From Acuticoccus sp039034015 (lineage in GTDB: Bacteria > Pseudomonadota > Alphaproteobacteria > Rhizobiales > Amorphaceae): DNA of 64,000 nucleotides. Shown piece by piece: positions 16,891-25,605 of the stretch. The notes beneath the pieces are model-generated. The model ran no database searches, was not told the DNA's origin, and saw only the letters and a list, made by a program, of their open reading frames with translations. The stretch covers positions 62,001 to 126,000 of the forward strand of contig JBCCBM010000008.1 of NCBI GenBank assembly GCA_039034015.1. The letters run 5' to 3'. A program made the translations under genes and the position numbers. Every line of letters begins with the position of its first letter. The stretch's first letter is position 1.

Positions 16891-17829
16891 ATGAAGTCGA
16901 TTGCGAAGAAAATCACAACAATTGGGATTTGTGCAGTTTTGGGGGCGTGTGGCGGCGCGCCTTCGTTTGTGGACATTGAGCCGGAGCTGACGCCAGCCGT
17001 CCTGGCACTGAAGGTGCGGTGCGAGCTGCTTGACGCTGCGGAAGAACTCGTCACCCAACAATTGCGGCGGCCAGAGTATCGGCAGCAGCCCAGTGTCCTC
17101 GCGCTCTTTGCGCGCTTTCCATCGCAAAATATACCGCTGATCGAATTGTTGGGTCAGACCGTGAAGGGCGACGCCGGCTTTCTGCTTGACCAGTTTGCTG
17201 AGGCGCAAGTGGCTTACGTCTTTACGCTGTTCGCCAAGTCAACGGTGGACAACAAGGCAGACATCAATCTCTTGGCTCGTTTGATCGACGCTGGGGAGTC
17301 GGTCGGATTCAAAGCGAACAAAGGGCTAAAGATTGAGCGTCAGAATGAGCAAAAGTTCCGCATTGGAGAGTCGTTTAAAGATCTTGCGAGTCTCAACCGT
17401 AAGCGATGTGCTGAAAACAATGAGATATTGCAGGACGTCCATTTTGTCAGCCTGAGCCGAACATACCCGATCGCGGGGCGGATCGGCCTTCATCGGATTT
17501 TGACTGACTTTTACGAGCTTTCTGTCTCGCAAAATCTCGATAACCGGGAGAAGCCTGGGACGCCTCCGGTGGTGACGAATGAGGTTGAATTCGCCACCAC
17601 GGTCAGCGCAGGCGGCGGCTTTAACGTGACGGCGCCGCCGAACCTTGGCGCTCCAGGCCTCAACCTTGGCTCAACCTACACGCGGTTTGACCGCCACCGG
17701 CTGACGGTCTCCTTTGCCTTCCGGACCGATGACGCACAGAAGAAGGCGCTGGATGCGGCGAACGAGCTCGACCTGTTGAACTCGCTCGACGGGCGCGGTG
17801 CGGTGGTCTTGCCACAGGGCATTCTTTAG
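16891..17829 (+). CDS. Putative lipoprotein of unknown function, compositionally atypical
   Basis: It is 312 aa. The N terminus (MKSIAKK, hydrophobic stretch, LGAC lipobox with Cys at about residue 19) predicts a lipoprotein. No family was recognised. The C-terminal third contains a glycine/asparagine-rich segment (SAGGGFNVTAPPNLGAPGLN). The middle (about 17.1-17.5 kb) is clearly AT-richer than all neighbours and uses AAA, TTT and AAT codons the others avoid, which suggests relatively recent acquisition. The ATG at 16891 is the start that yields the signal peptide. Its 3' end overlaps the convergent aldo/keto reductase gene by 4 bp. Confidence 0.75.
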   Translation: MKSIAKKITTIGICAVLGACGGAPSFVDIEPELTPAVLALKVRCELLDAAEELVTQQLRRPEYRQQPSVLALFARFPSQNIPLIELLGQTVKGDAGFLLDQFAEAQVAYVFTLFAKSTVDNKADINLLARLIDAGESVGFKANKGLKIERQNEQKFRIGESFKDLASLNRKRCAENNEILQDVHFVSLSRTYPIAGRIGLHRILTDFYELSVSQNLDNREKPGTPPVVTNEVEFATTVSAGGGFNVTAPPNLGAPGLNLGSTYTRFDRHRLTVSFAFRTDDAQKKALDAANELDLLNSLDGRGAVVLPQGIL

Positions 17830-18878
17830 GGGCTGGGGTTGGCCGCCGCGCGATGAATCTCGTCGATCTTCGTCAGAAGGTCGTCGGGGAGCTTTAAGTC
17901 GGCGGCGGCGATGGCGGTTTTGAGCTGGTCCATCTTGGTGGCGCCGATGATGACGGAGCCCATGAAGGGGCGGGAGGCGGCAAAGGCGATCGCCATTTGG
18001 GCGGGGTCGAGGCCGGCCTCTTCGGCGAGCGCCACGTAGCGGTCGTTGGTGGCAACGGCCCCGGGGCCCTCGTAGCGGCTGAGGCGGTCGAAGAGTGTTT
18101 TGCGGGCGCCTTCGGGGCGGGCGCCGTTGCGGTATTTGCCGGTGAGATAGCCTTGGGCAAGCGCGGAGTAGGCGAGGAGCGAGACGTCCTCGCGCATGCA
18201 GGCCTCGGCAAGGTTGGTCTCAAACGTGCGGTTGACGAGGCTGTAGCCGTTTTGGATGGACGCGATCCGTGGGCCCTTGCCGGCGTCGGCCGCCGCAAGC
18301 CAGGTCATAAGGCCCCAGGTGCTCTCGTTGGACAGGCCGAGGTGGCTGATTTTGCCGGCGGTTTTGAGCCGGTCGAACGCCTCCAGCGAAACGTCAATGG
18401 GGGTTTCGTCGGCGGCGCGCTCGGGCGGCGTGAAGACCGTCGGGTTGGAGCCGAACTGGGTGGGCACACGGTCGGGCCAGTGGACCTGGTAAAGGTCGAT
18501 GTGGTCGGTCTGCAGGCGTTTTAGGCTCTTGTTGCAGGCTTCTTCGATGTCGGCGGGGGTGAGACGCGCCTTTCGCCCATCATCGCGGAACCAGGTGTTG
18601 TCGGACCGGCCGACGACCTTTGTGGCGACAATCACTTTGTCGCGGGCGCCGCGGGATTTCAGCCACTTGCCCATAATCTCTTCGCAGGTGCCCTGGGTCT
18701 CGGCTTTGGGGGGGATGGGGTAGAGTTCGGCGTTGTCGAACAGGTTCAGCCCGTGGTCGAGGGCGTAGTCCATCTGTTCAAAGCCCTCGGCTTCGGTGTT
18801 TTGCTCGCCCCACGTCATGGTGCCGAGGGACAAGAGGCTGACCGAAAGGCCCGTGCGGCCGAGCGGGCGGTGTTCCAT
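17826..18878 (-). CDS. tas: Aldo/keto reductase, Tas-like
   Basis: NADP(H)-dependent oxidoreductase, 350 aa, collinear with E. coli Tas over its length: LSLGTMTWGEQN, FDNAELYPIPP (catalytic Asp/Tyr), KRLQTDHIDLYQVHWPDR (catalytic His), LGLSNES and the C-terminal IIGATKMDQLKTAI. The physiological substrate is unknown. The ATG at 18878 matches the family N terminus (HRPLGRTGLSVS). Confidence 0.88.
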   Translation of the reverse strand: MEHRPLGRTGLSVSLLSLGTMTWGEQNTEAEGFEQMDYALDHGLNLFDNAELYPIPPKAETQGTCEEIMGKWLKSRGARDKVIVATKVVGRSDNTWFRDDGRKARLTPADIEEACNKSLKRLQTDHIDLYQVHWPDRVPTQFGSNPTVFTPPERAADETPIDVSLEAFDRLKTAGKISHLGLSNESTWGLMTWLAAADAGKGPRIASIQNGYSLVNRTFETNLAEACMREDVSLLAYSALAQGYLTGKYRNGARPEGARKTLFDRLSRYEGPGAVATNDRYVALAEEAGLDPAQMAIAFAASRPFMGSVIIGATKMDQLKTAIAAADLKLPDDLLTKIDEIHRAAANPSP

Positions 18879-18888
18879 GGAAGAAATC

Positions 18889-19482
18889 CTAGCGGGAGAG
18901 GGCGCGTTCCAGCGCGACGAAAAGGGCTGTGAACACGAGGAAGGCGGCGATCAAACCGATCGACCACTGGATGAAGGGGATGAGCCCCAGAGAATTGTAG
19001 TTGAGAAAGAAGTAGGGCCACTCATCGGCGAAAAGACCCCGGGCGAGGAGCACGGGGCCGTAGACCGCGGGGGGGACGAGGCCCCAGAGGATCGCGCGCC
19101 AGGGAAGGCGCGTGTGGGGCGCGGTGAGGAAGGTGGCGAGCGCGAGGGCCGGCGTGATGGCGTGGAGGGTGAATTGGGCGACGGCGTCGGACGTGGTGTC
19201 GGCGTGGCCACCGCCGAGCACGGTGTAGAAGACGAGGCCCACCAGCGTGATGCACGCGAGGAGCACGCATTGGACGCGGCGCCAGGCAAACGGGCCTTGG
19301 GGGGCAATGGCGGCGCCCAGCATGACGATGGCGAGGGTCGTGTTGGTCCAGATTGTGAAGAACATCGACATGCGCCGGGCGGCCGCAGCGTACGTGCCCA
19401 TGGCCTCGCCGACATTGTAACCCTGGAGGAGGATGCCAAGTGTTGCCACCACGCCTGTGGTGGCGGCCAGTGTTCGATGCAT
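18889..19482 (-). CDS. Pr6Pr family integral membrane protein
   Basis: It is 197 aa with six predicted transmembrane helices. It carries the Pr6Pr family marks MFFTIWTNTT in the second helix and LHAITP with later LNYNSLGLIPF. The function of the family is unknown. Its start overlaps the stop of the upstream esterase by 1 bp, so the pair is likely co-transcribed. Confidence 0.8.
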   Translation of the reverse strand: MHRTLAATTGVVATLGILLQGYNVGEAMGTYAAAARRMSMFFTIWTNTTLAIVMLGAAIAPQGPFAWRRVQCVLLACITLVGLVFYTVLGGGHADTTSDAVAQFTLHAITPALALATFLTAPHTRLPWRAILWGLVPPAVYGPVLLARGLFADEWPYFFLNYNSLGLIPFIQWSIGLIAAFLVFTALFVALERALSR

Positions 19483-20114
19483 CAGGTGTGGTGTTCGCTC
19501 GCCCGCGTGATGAGGTCTTTCACCTTTGGCAAGATGTTTTCGACCATCACGCCGACGCCTTCTGCCGTGGGGTGGATGCCATCGGGAAGGTTGAGGGCTG
19601 GATTTGCGGCGACACCTTCGAGAAAGAAGGGGTAAAACACAATATCGCGGGTCGCGAGATCGTCAAAGACTTGTTTAAACGCTTCGCCATAGTCGGGGCC
19701 AAGGTTGACCGGGGCAAGCATGCCGGCGACCAACACCGGGAGGCCCCGTTCGTCAAGCCGGTCGAGGATTTGGGTGAGGTTTTGGCGTGTGGTCTCGGGG
19801 GGGAGGCCGCGCAGGGCATCATTGCCGCCCAGCGCGACGATGACCGCGTCCGCATCCTCGCCCACCGACCAGTCAAGCCGGGAAAGGCCGCCGGACGTGG
19901 TGTCGCCCGAAACGCCAGCGTCCCGCACGATGATGTCGAGACCTTCGGCGCGGAGGGCCCGCTCCAGCTGGGCGGGGAAGCCGGCGCCGGGGGCAAGGAG
20001 ATAGCCGGCCGTCAGACTGTCACCGAGCGCCACGATGGTGATGGGCTCGGCCCGCGCGGCCAAGGCCCACAGGCTGAGGATGGCCGTTGCGAGAAGCGTT
20101 TTGATCAAGCCCAT
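19482..20114 (-). CDS. tesA: Arylesterase / lysophospholipase TesA-like (SGNH hydrolase)
   Basis: Periplasmic GDSL esterase, 210 aa. It has a signal peptide (1-22, ARA-E), block I GDSLTAG with nucleophile Ser, block III GGNDALRG with oxyanion Asn, and block V DGIHPTAEG with Asp/His. Homologues hydrolyse thioesters, aryl esters and lysophospholipids. The ATG at 20114 is chosen because it starts the signal peptide. Confidence 0.9.
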   Translation of the reverse strand: MGLIKTLLATAILSLWALAARAEPITIVALGDSLTAGYLLAPGAGFPAQLERALRAEGLDIIVRDAGVSGDTTSGGLSRLDWSVGEDADAVIVALGGNDALRGLPPETTRQNLTQILDRLDERGLPVLVAGMLAPVNLGPDYGEAFKQVFDDLATRDIVFYPFFLEGVAANPALNLPDGIHPTAEGVGVMVENILPKVKDLITRASEHHT

Positions 20115-20180
20115 AAGGTCCACCCCGGTGACAGGCGGGGGTTTAGCGCTGCGGCTGAAAAATGCCAATGGCGGGCGCGA

Positions 20181-20882
20181 TCAGCCGCGTGTGGCAAGGG
20201 CGGCCTCAATAGCGGTGCGGTAGCGTTTTGCGGCGGCGGCGGGGTCGGGCGCGGCGGTGATGGGGCGGCCGACCACCACGGCATCCGCGCCGTTTTGGAT
20301 GGCAGCGCCTGGGGTTGCGATGCGCTTTTGGTCGTTGGGGCTGTCTTCGGGAAGGCGCACGCCGGGGGTGATGACGGCAAGGCCCCGGCCGGCGGCAAGT
20401 GCGGCCTCTTGCGGGGAGCAGACGATGGCGTCCGCCCTGGATGCGACGGCTGATGCAATGCGCGTTGCCACAAGATCCTTTGCGCTCGCCGTGTAGCCGG
20501 CGGCGGCAAGGTCAACATCATGCAGCGAGGTGAGGACGGTGACGGCAACAACGGAGAGCCCCGGCGGACGGGCGGCGACGGCGGCGGCGAGCGCCTGGGG
20601 GTAGGCGTGGACGGTGAGGTATTTCACGCCGAGTGTGCCGGCGCTGCGCACGCCGCCGGCGACCGTGTTGGCAATGTCCAAAAGCTTCATGTCGAGGAAG
20701 ACGGAGAGGCCCGCGGTGGCCATGGATTGCGCAAGCGGGAGGCCGCCGGCAAGGGCAAGCTCCAGGCCGATTTTGTAGACGCCCACCTCGCCGCGCGTTG
20801 CGTCCACCAGCCGTTCGGCGGCGGCAACGTTTGGCACATCAAGAGCGAGGATGAGACGGGATTGTGCGTTGGTGAAGGCCAT
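20181..20882 (-). CDS. pyrF: Orotidine 5'-phosphate decarboxylase
   Basis: Last step of UMP synthesis. It is 233 aa with the active-site DxKxxD motif as D64-M-K66-L-L-D69, LILALDV at the N terminus and the phosphate-binding TPGVR and VVVGRPI loops. Divergently oriented from hisB across a 74 bp gap in which I see no clear operator. Confidence 0.94.
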   Translation of the reverse strand: MAFTNAQSRLILALDVPNVAAAERLVDATRGEVGVYKIGLELALAGGLPLAQSMATAGLSVFLDMKLLDIANTVAGGVRSAGTLGVKYLTVHAYPQALAAAVAARPPGLSVVAVTVLTSLHDVDLAAAGYTASAKDLVATRIASAVASRADAIVCSPQEAALAAGRGLAVITPGVRLPEDSPNDQKRIATPGAAIQNGADAVVVGRPITAAPDPAAAAKRYRTAIEAALATRG

Positions 20883-20956
20883 GGCGCACCTTAGCGCGGC
20901 CGGATCGCGGGGGGAATGAATTGCGGGGTCTGATCGCGGCCGTTAGACCGGGCTTC

Positions 20957-21535
20957 ATGGAACGCACAGCCACAATCCACCGGGCGACCGCCGAGACCAA
21001 AATTGACGTGCGCGTCGACCTCGAGGGGGGGGAGACGCGCATAGAAACGGGTGTTGGCTTCTTTGACCATATGCTCGACCAGCTGGCCCGCCATTCGGGC
21101 ATTGGGATGAAGATCTTGGCCGATGGGGACCGTCACATCGACGATCACCACACGGTGGAAGATGTGGGGATTGCCCTTGGCGAGGCGCTGCTTTCCGCGC
21201 TGGGAGACAAGCGCGGCATTGTGCGATACGCGGACTGTCTGCTCCCGATGGACGAGACGCTGACAAGGGTTGCGCTCGACATTTCGGGCCGGCCGTTCAT
21301 CGTGTTCAGGACAGCGTTTGCAACGCCCAAGATTGGGACGTTCGACACGCAGCTGGTGCAAGAGTTTTTCACCGCTTTTGCCATCAACGGGCGGCTGACG
21401 CTGCACATTGAGACGCTTTATGGTGCAAACGACCACCATATTGCGGAAAGCTGTTTTAAGGGCGTAGCGCGGTGTCTTGGCGCGGCGGTCGCGGTGCGGG
21501 GCGGCACAGTGCCCTCCACCAAAGGTGCGCTTTGA
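20957..21535 (+). CDS. hisB: Imidazoleglycerol-phosphate dehydratase
   Basis: Mn-dependent dehydration of IGP to imidazole acetol phosphate. It is 192 aa, monofunctional, with HHTVEDVGIALG, FFDHMLDQ and a later HHIAESCFKG metal-binding pair. The ATG at 20957 gives MERTATIHRAT; upstream in-frame codons to 20921 are unconserved. First gene of the his run hisB-DUF2628-hisH-hisA-hisF-hisE-coaA typical of Rhizobiales. Confidence 0.95.
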   Translation: MERTATIHRATAETKIDVRVDLEGGETRIETGVGFFDHMLDQLARHSGIGMKILADGDRHIDDHHTVEDVGIALGEALLSALGDKRGIVRYADCLLPMDETLTRVALDISGRPFIVFRTAFATPKIGTFDTQLVQEFFTAFAINGRLTLHIETLYGANDHHIAESCFKGVARCLGAAVAVRGGTVPSTKGAL

Positions 21536-21556
21536 CAGGATGCGCCGCGCTGGCCT

Positions 21557-21665
21557 AGAGCGTTTTGCGCGCAGGTGGAATCACCTGCGCGAAAGAAAAA
21601 CGCTCGCAAGTCAAAGGGGCGCGCATCTTGTCTGCGCCCAATTGGGTGCAGGATGCGCTAGAGCG
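21557..21665. repeat. Intergenic palindromic repeat, copy B
   Basis: Two stacked hairpins. The first has outer arms GAGCGTTTT/AAAACGCTC and a perfect 10 bp stem CGCGCAGGTG (21568-21577) / CACCTGCGCG (21582-21591). The second has outer arms GCGCATC (21621-21627) / GATGCGC (21652-21658) and inner CTGCGCCC (21632-21639) / GGGTGCAG (21644-21651), one G-T wobble. The second unit is about 85-90% identical, inverted, to copy A at 11166-11234. It separates hisB from the DUF2628 gene. Confidence 0.8.
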
Positions 21666-21686
21666 TCCCGTTTTATGGAGGGCGCC

Positions 21687-22127
21687 GTGGCCGTCTTTAC
21701 GGTTTGGGAACATGACAAGTTCGGCGAGCGCCGGCGCGAAAAGACCATCATCGTGCGCGATGGGTTTTCGTGGCGCGCGCTGGTGTTTGGGCCGCTGTGG
21801 CTGATCGCCCACGGCATGGTTGTGGTGCTTTTGGGTTACCTTGTGGTGATGGCGGGGGCAGCCTTTGGGGCGCTTTCGCTGGGCGAACAGGCGGTGGCGC
21901 CCATCATGCTGGTGATGGCGGTGTGGTTCGGGTTTGAGGCGCGTTCGCTGCATCGCTGGGCGTTGGCACGCCGCGGCTTTCGCTTGATGGCGATGATTGA
22001 AGCGAAAACCCGGCTTGATGCGGAGCGCCGGTATTTTGATGAAGCGATGCGCCCTGTGGCGCCGCCGTCGCCCGTTTCTGTGCCGCCGCACCCGGTGCCG
22101 GGCGTCTTTCCGACCGCGTTTCGATGA
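21687..22127 (+). CDS. DUF2628 domain membrane protein in the his operon
   Basis: It is 146 aa with two central transmembrane helices (about residues 37-60 and 66-85). The N-terminal VAVFTVWEHD and the internal WRALVFGPLWLIAHGM match DUF2628, often found between hisB and hisH in Rhizobiales. Function unknown. I chose GTG at 21687 because GGAGGG (21677-21682) sits 4 bp upstream and family members begin near this residue; the ATG at 21675 would consume that site. It overlaps hisH by 4 bp. Confidence 0.82.
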   Translation: MAVFTVWEHDKFGERRREKTIIVRDGFSWRALVFGPLWLIAHGMVVVLLGYLVVMAGAAFGALSLGEQAVAPIMLVMAVWFGFEARSLHRWALARRGFRLMAMIEAKTRLDAERRYFDEAMRPVAPPSPVSVPPHPVPGVFPTAFR

Positions 22128-22774
22128 GCGTTGCCATCATCGACTATGGCTCGGGCAACCTTCGCTCGGCCCAAAAGGCGTTTGAGCGCGCGGCGCGCGA
22201 GGCGGGGGATGGCAGCGCCATCACCGTGACCGCGGACCCGGACCGGGTGGCAGAGGCCGAGCGCGTGGTGCTCCCGGGGGTGGGCGCGTTTGCGGACTGT
22301 ATGGCCGGGCTCTCGTCCACCTCGGGCATGATTGAGGCGATTGGCGAGGCGGTGATTGCGCGGGGCCGGCCGATGCTGGGCGTCTGCGTTGGGATGCAGC
22401 TTTTTGCAACGCGGGGGCTGGAGCACACCATCACCGAGGGGCTTGGCTGGATTGCGGGCGATGTGCGCCGGCTCGAGCCGAAAGACCCCGCGCTCAAAAT
22501 CCCGCACATGGGGTGGAATGTTTTGGACGGCGCGCGGGAGCATGCGATTTTGAAGGACATTCCGCTGGGGGCTGCGGGGTGGCACGCCTATTTCGTCCAC
22601 TCCTATGTGATTGCGCCGGAGCGGGAGGGGGCGATTGTGGCGCTCGCCGACCATGGCGCGCCGTTTGCCGCCATTGTGGGGCGTGACAACATTGTGGGCA
22701 CACAGTTCCACCCTGAAAAAAGCCAAGGGTTGGGGTTGGCGTTGATCCAGAATTTTTTGGGGTGGCGGCCGTGA
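22124..22774 (+). CDS. hisH: Imidazole glycerol phosphate synthase, glutamine amidotransferase subunit
   Basis: Supplies ammonia to HisF. It is 216 aa, a class I glutaminase with catalytic triad C88 (GVCVGMQ), H196 and E198 (GTQFHPEKS), and the N-terminal IIDYGSGNLRS. ATG start in a 4 bp overlap with the DUF2628 gene; its stop overlaps the hisA start by 4 bp. Confidence 0.96.
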   Translation: MSVAIIDYGSGNLRSAQKAFERAAREAGDGSAITVTADPDRVAEAERVVLPGVGAFADCMAGLSSTSGMIEAIGEAVIARGRPMLGVCVGMQLFATRGLEHTITEGLGWIAGDVRRLEPKDPALKIPHMGWNVLDGAREHAILKDIPLGAAGWHAYFVHSYVIAPEREGAIVALADHGAPFAAIVGRDNIVGTQFHPEKSQGLGLALIQNFLGWRP

Positions 22775-23496
22775 TCTTGTTTCCGGCGATCGACCTGAAG
22801 GGCGGGGCGTGCGTGCGGCTGGAGCGGGGGCTCATGGAGAGCGCCACCGTGTTCGACACTGACCCTGGCGCGCGGGCCGCCCACTTTCAGGAGATCGGAT
22901 TCCGCTGGCTTCACGTGGTGGACCTTGATGGCGCCTTTGCCGGCGAGAGCCGCAATGGGGACGCGGTGGCGGCGATTTTGGCGGCCACCAAAAACCCGGT
23001 GCAGCTTGGCGGCGGCATCCGCACCATGGGCGCCATCGAGGCGTGGCTCGACAAGGGGGTCACGCGGGTGATCCTGGGCACCGTTGCCGCCGAGGATCCG
23101 GACTTGGTGCGGGAGGCGTGCCGGGCGTTTCCTGGCAAGATCGTTGTGGGGATTGATGCCAAGGATGGGCGTGTTGCGGTGGCTGGCTGGGCCGATGACA
23201 CCGACCTTGCCGCCCCCGACCTTGCCGCGCGCTATGAAGACTGCGGCGTTGCGGCCATCGTCCACACCGATATTGGGCGCGATGGCATGTTGAAGGGGCT
23301 CAACCTTCCCGCAACTCTCGCCATCGCCAAGCGCGTGTCGACGCCGCTGATCGCCTCGGGCGGCTTTTCGGGGATGGCGGATGTGAAGCTTTTGGCGCGG
23401 CCGGAGATGGCGGTGCTGGAAGGCGCCATTGTGGGCCGCGCGCTTTATGATGGGCGGCTTGATGCGGCCCTGGCGCTGGAACTCTTGCCGTGCTGA
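22771..23496 (+). CDS. hisA: ProFAR isomerase
   Basis: 1-(5-phosphoribosyl)-5-[(5-phosphoribosylamino)methylideneamino]imidazole-4-carboxamide isomerase. It is 241 aa, a TIM barrel with N-terminal ILFPAIDLKGG (catalytic D8), VQLGGGIR and the second catalytic Asp in HTDIGRDGM. GTG at 22771 is preferred (4 bp overlap with hisH); an earlier in-frame GTG at 22762 is possible. Confidence 0.95.
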   Translation: MILFPAIDLKGGACVRLERGLMESATVFDTDPGARAAHFQEIGFRWLHVVDLDGAFAGESRNGDAVAAILAATKNPVQLGGGIRTMGAIEAWLDKGVTRVILGTVAAEDPDLVREACRAFPGKIVVGIDAKDGRVAVAGWADDTDLAAPDLAARYEDCGVAAIVHTDIGRDGMLKGLNLPATLAIAKRVSTPLIASGGFSGMADVKLLARPEMAVLEGAIVGRALYDGRLDAALALELLPC

Positions 23497-24272
23497 AGAA
23501 GCGCATCATCCCGTGTTTGGACGTGAAAAACGGCCGGGTGGTGAAGGGCGTCCAGTTCGAAAACCTTGTGGATGCGGGCGACCCTGTGGCGGCCGCCGCC
23601 GCCTATGACGCGGCGGGGGCGGATGAGCTCACGTTTCTCGACATTACGGCGAGCCATGAAGAGCGCGCGATCCTGTTTGATGTGGTGCGGCGGACGGCGG
23701 AGCGCTGTTTCATGCCGCTCACGGTGGGGGGCGGGGTGCGCACGGTTGCCGACATTCGCCAGTTGTTGCTGGCGGGGGCGGACAAAGTCTCCATCAACAC
23801 GGCGGCGGTGAAGGAGCCGGCCTTTGTGGGGCGGGCGGCGGAAAAGTTTGGTGCCCAGTGCATTGTGGTGGCGATCGATGCCAAGCGCGTCGCCGATGGC
23901 CGGTGGGAGATCTTCACCCACGGCGGGCGCACCGCAACGGGGATTGATGCGGTGGCCTTCGCGCGGGAGGTCGCAGGCCTGGGGGCGGGCGAGATTTTGC
24001 TCACCTCCATGGATGCCGATGGGACGAAGGCGGGGTTTGACACCGCACTCACCAAGGCGGTGTCGGACGCGGTGACCATCCCGGTGATTGCGTCCGGCGG
24101 GGCGGGGACGCTTGATCATCTGGTGGAGGCGGCGCGGGCGGGCGCGGAGGCGGTGCTGGCCGCCTCAATCTTCCATTTTGGCACGTTTACGATCCATCAG
24201 GCGAAGGCGCACATGGCGGCCGCCGGCATCCCCATGCGGATGGATCGTGCCCAAGGGGCGGCGGGTGGCTGA
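23490..24272 (+). CDS. hisF: Imidazole glycerol phosphate synthase, cyclase subunit
   Basis: Partner of HisH; makes IGP and AICAR. It is 260 aa, a TIM barrel with IIPCLDVKNGRVVKG (catalytic D11), LTVGGGVR and the second catalytic Asp in TSMDADGTK. GTG start overlaps hisA by 7 bp and the stop overlaps hisE by 8 bp. Confidence 0.96.
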   Translation: MLKKRIIPCLDVKNGRVVKGVQFENLVDAGDPVAAAAAYDAAGADELTFLDITASHEERAILFDVVRRTAERCFMPLTVGGGVRTVADIRQLLLAGADKVSINTAAVKEPAFVGRAAEKFGAQCIVVAIDAKRVADGRWEIFTHGGRTATGIDAVAFAREVAGLGAGEILLTSMDADGTKAGFDTALTKAVSDAVTIPVIASGGAGTLDHLVEAARAGAEAVLAASIFHFGTFTIHQAKAHMAAAGIPMRMDRAQGAAGG

Positions 24273-24591
24273 GTTCTCCGTCTCCGACCTTGAGGCGATT
24301 GTGGCTGAGCGCCTTTCTGAGAGCGGCGGCGGCTCCTACACGCGCACGCTGGCGGCCAAGGGCATCGAAAAGTGCGCCGAGAAATTTGGCGAGGAGGCGG
24401 TGGAGACCGTGATTGCCGCTGTGACGCGGGACAAGGCCGCGCTCACGGGGGAGGCGGCGGACGTGGTTTTTCACCTTACGGTGCTTCTGGCTGTGTCGGG
24501 CCTGTCGTGGGGGGATGTTTTGGGCGAACTTTCCCGCCGGACGGGGCAATCGGGCCTGGATGAAAAGCAAAGCCGCTTGCCAACGCCATGA
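24265..24591 (+). CDS. hisE: Phosphoribosyl-ATP pyrophosphatase
   Basis: Second step of histidine synthesis. It is 108 aa, all-helical MazG-like, with SYTRTLAAKGIEKCAEKFGEE and AVTRDKAALTGEAADVVFH metal ligands. GTG start at 24265 inside the hisF end, preceded by AAGGGGC. hisI is not in this window. Confidence 0.94.
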   Translation: MAEFSVSDLEAIVAERLSESGGGSYTRTLAAKGIEKCAEKFGEEAVETVIAAVTRDKAALTGEAADVVFHLTVLLAVSGLSWGDVLGELSRRTGQSGLDEKQSRLPTP

Positions 24592-25583
24592 CTGGCTTTA
24601 AGATTTCCGCGATGGATGCGCTGACCCCGACCAACGCTTTGCCGCGGGAAGACTTTGGACCGTTCCACGTCTTCTCTGAAGATGAGTGGGCGCACCTGCG
24701 CGATGATCACCCCATGCCGCTGGCGGTGGACGAAATCATCGGGCTCCAGGGGTTTAACGACCGTGTGGCGCCCGAGCAGGTGGAGACGATTTATCTGCCC
24801 GTCTCGCGGCTCCTCACCTACTATGTGGAGGCGACGCAAAACCTTCACCGCGTGACCCATCGCTTTTTGGGGCGGGATGATGCGGCGGTGCCCTTCATCA
24901 TCGGGATCGCGGGTTCGGTGGCGGTGGGGAAGACGACCACCGCGCGGCTGTTGCAAGAATTGATGCGCCGCTGGCCCACCGCGCCCAAGGTGGATCTCAT
25001 CACCACCGACGGGTTTTTGTGGCCCAACGCCCACCTTGAGGCCCAAGGGTTGATGGACCGGAAGGGCTTTCCGGAAAGCTATGACGTCCACGCGTTGATT
25101 GGCTTTTTGCGCGACATCAAGGCGGGCGAGCGCCACGTCTCAGCGCCCGTCTACTCTCACCTCACCTATGACCGGGTGCCGGGGGAGGAGGTCGTCATCG
25201 ACCAGCCCGACATCTTGATTGTGGAGGGGCTCAATGTTTTGCAGACGACGCGGCTTTCGTTTGAGCGGCCGCGGGTGCCCTTCGTGTCCGACTTTTTCGA
25301 TTTTTCGATCTACATCGACGCCGATGAGGCGGACCTTGAGCGTTGGTATCTGACGCGGTTCAAGCGCCTGCGGGAGCGGCGGTTCACCGATCCAAAGTCG
25401 TATTTTCACCGCTACGCGCACATTTCGGAGGCCGAGGCGCTGACTTTTGCCGCCGGCCTTTGGGAGCGCATCAACCTCAAAAACCTCAGAGACAATGTGG
25501 GGCCCACCAAGCTGCGGGCCGACCTTGTGCTCCACAAGGGGGCCGACCACAGGATTGCGCAAGTCGCTCTGCGCCGCGTTTAG
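24588..25583 (+). CDS. coaA: Type I pantothenate kinase
   Basis: First and usually rate-limiting step of CoA synthesis, feedback-inhibited by CoA in the family. It is 331 aa, with P-loop GSVAVGKT at 109-116, LITTDGFLWPN and FDFSIYIDAD. ATG start in a 4 bp overlap with hisE; hisE-coaA is a conserved Rhizobiales pair. CoA synthesis is represented twice in the window (coaE is at 2.5 kb). Confidence 0.95.
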   Translation: MTGFKISAMDALTPTNALPREDFGPFHVFSEDEWAHLRDDHPMPLAVDEIIGLQGFNDRVAPEQVETIYLPVSRLLTYYVEATQNLHRVTHRFLGRDDAAVPFIIGIAGSVAVGKTTTARLLQELMRRWPTAPKVDLITTDGFLWPNAHLEAQGLMDRKGFPESYDVHALIGFLRDIKAGERHVSAPVYSHLTYDRVPGEEVVIDQPDILIVEGLNVLQTTRLSFERPRVPFVSDFFDFSIYIDADEADLERWYLTRFKRLRERRFTDPKSYFHRYAHISEAEALTFAAGLWERINLKNLRDNVGPTKLRADLVLHKGADHRIAQVALRRV

Positions 25584-25605
25584 AGAAAGTTGCGTTGAGG
25601 CGCGT

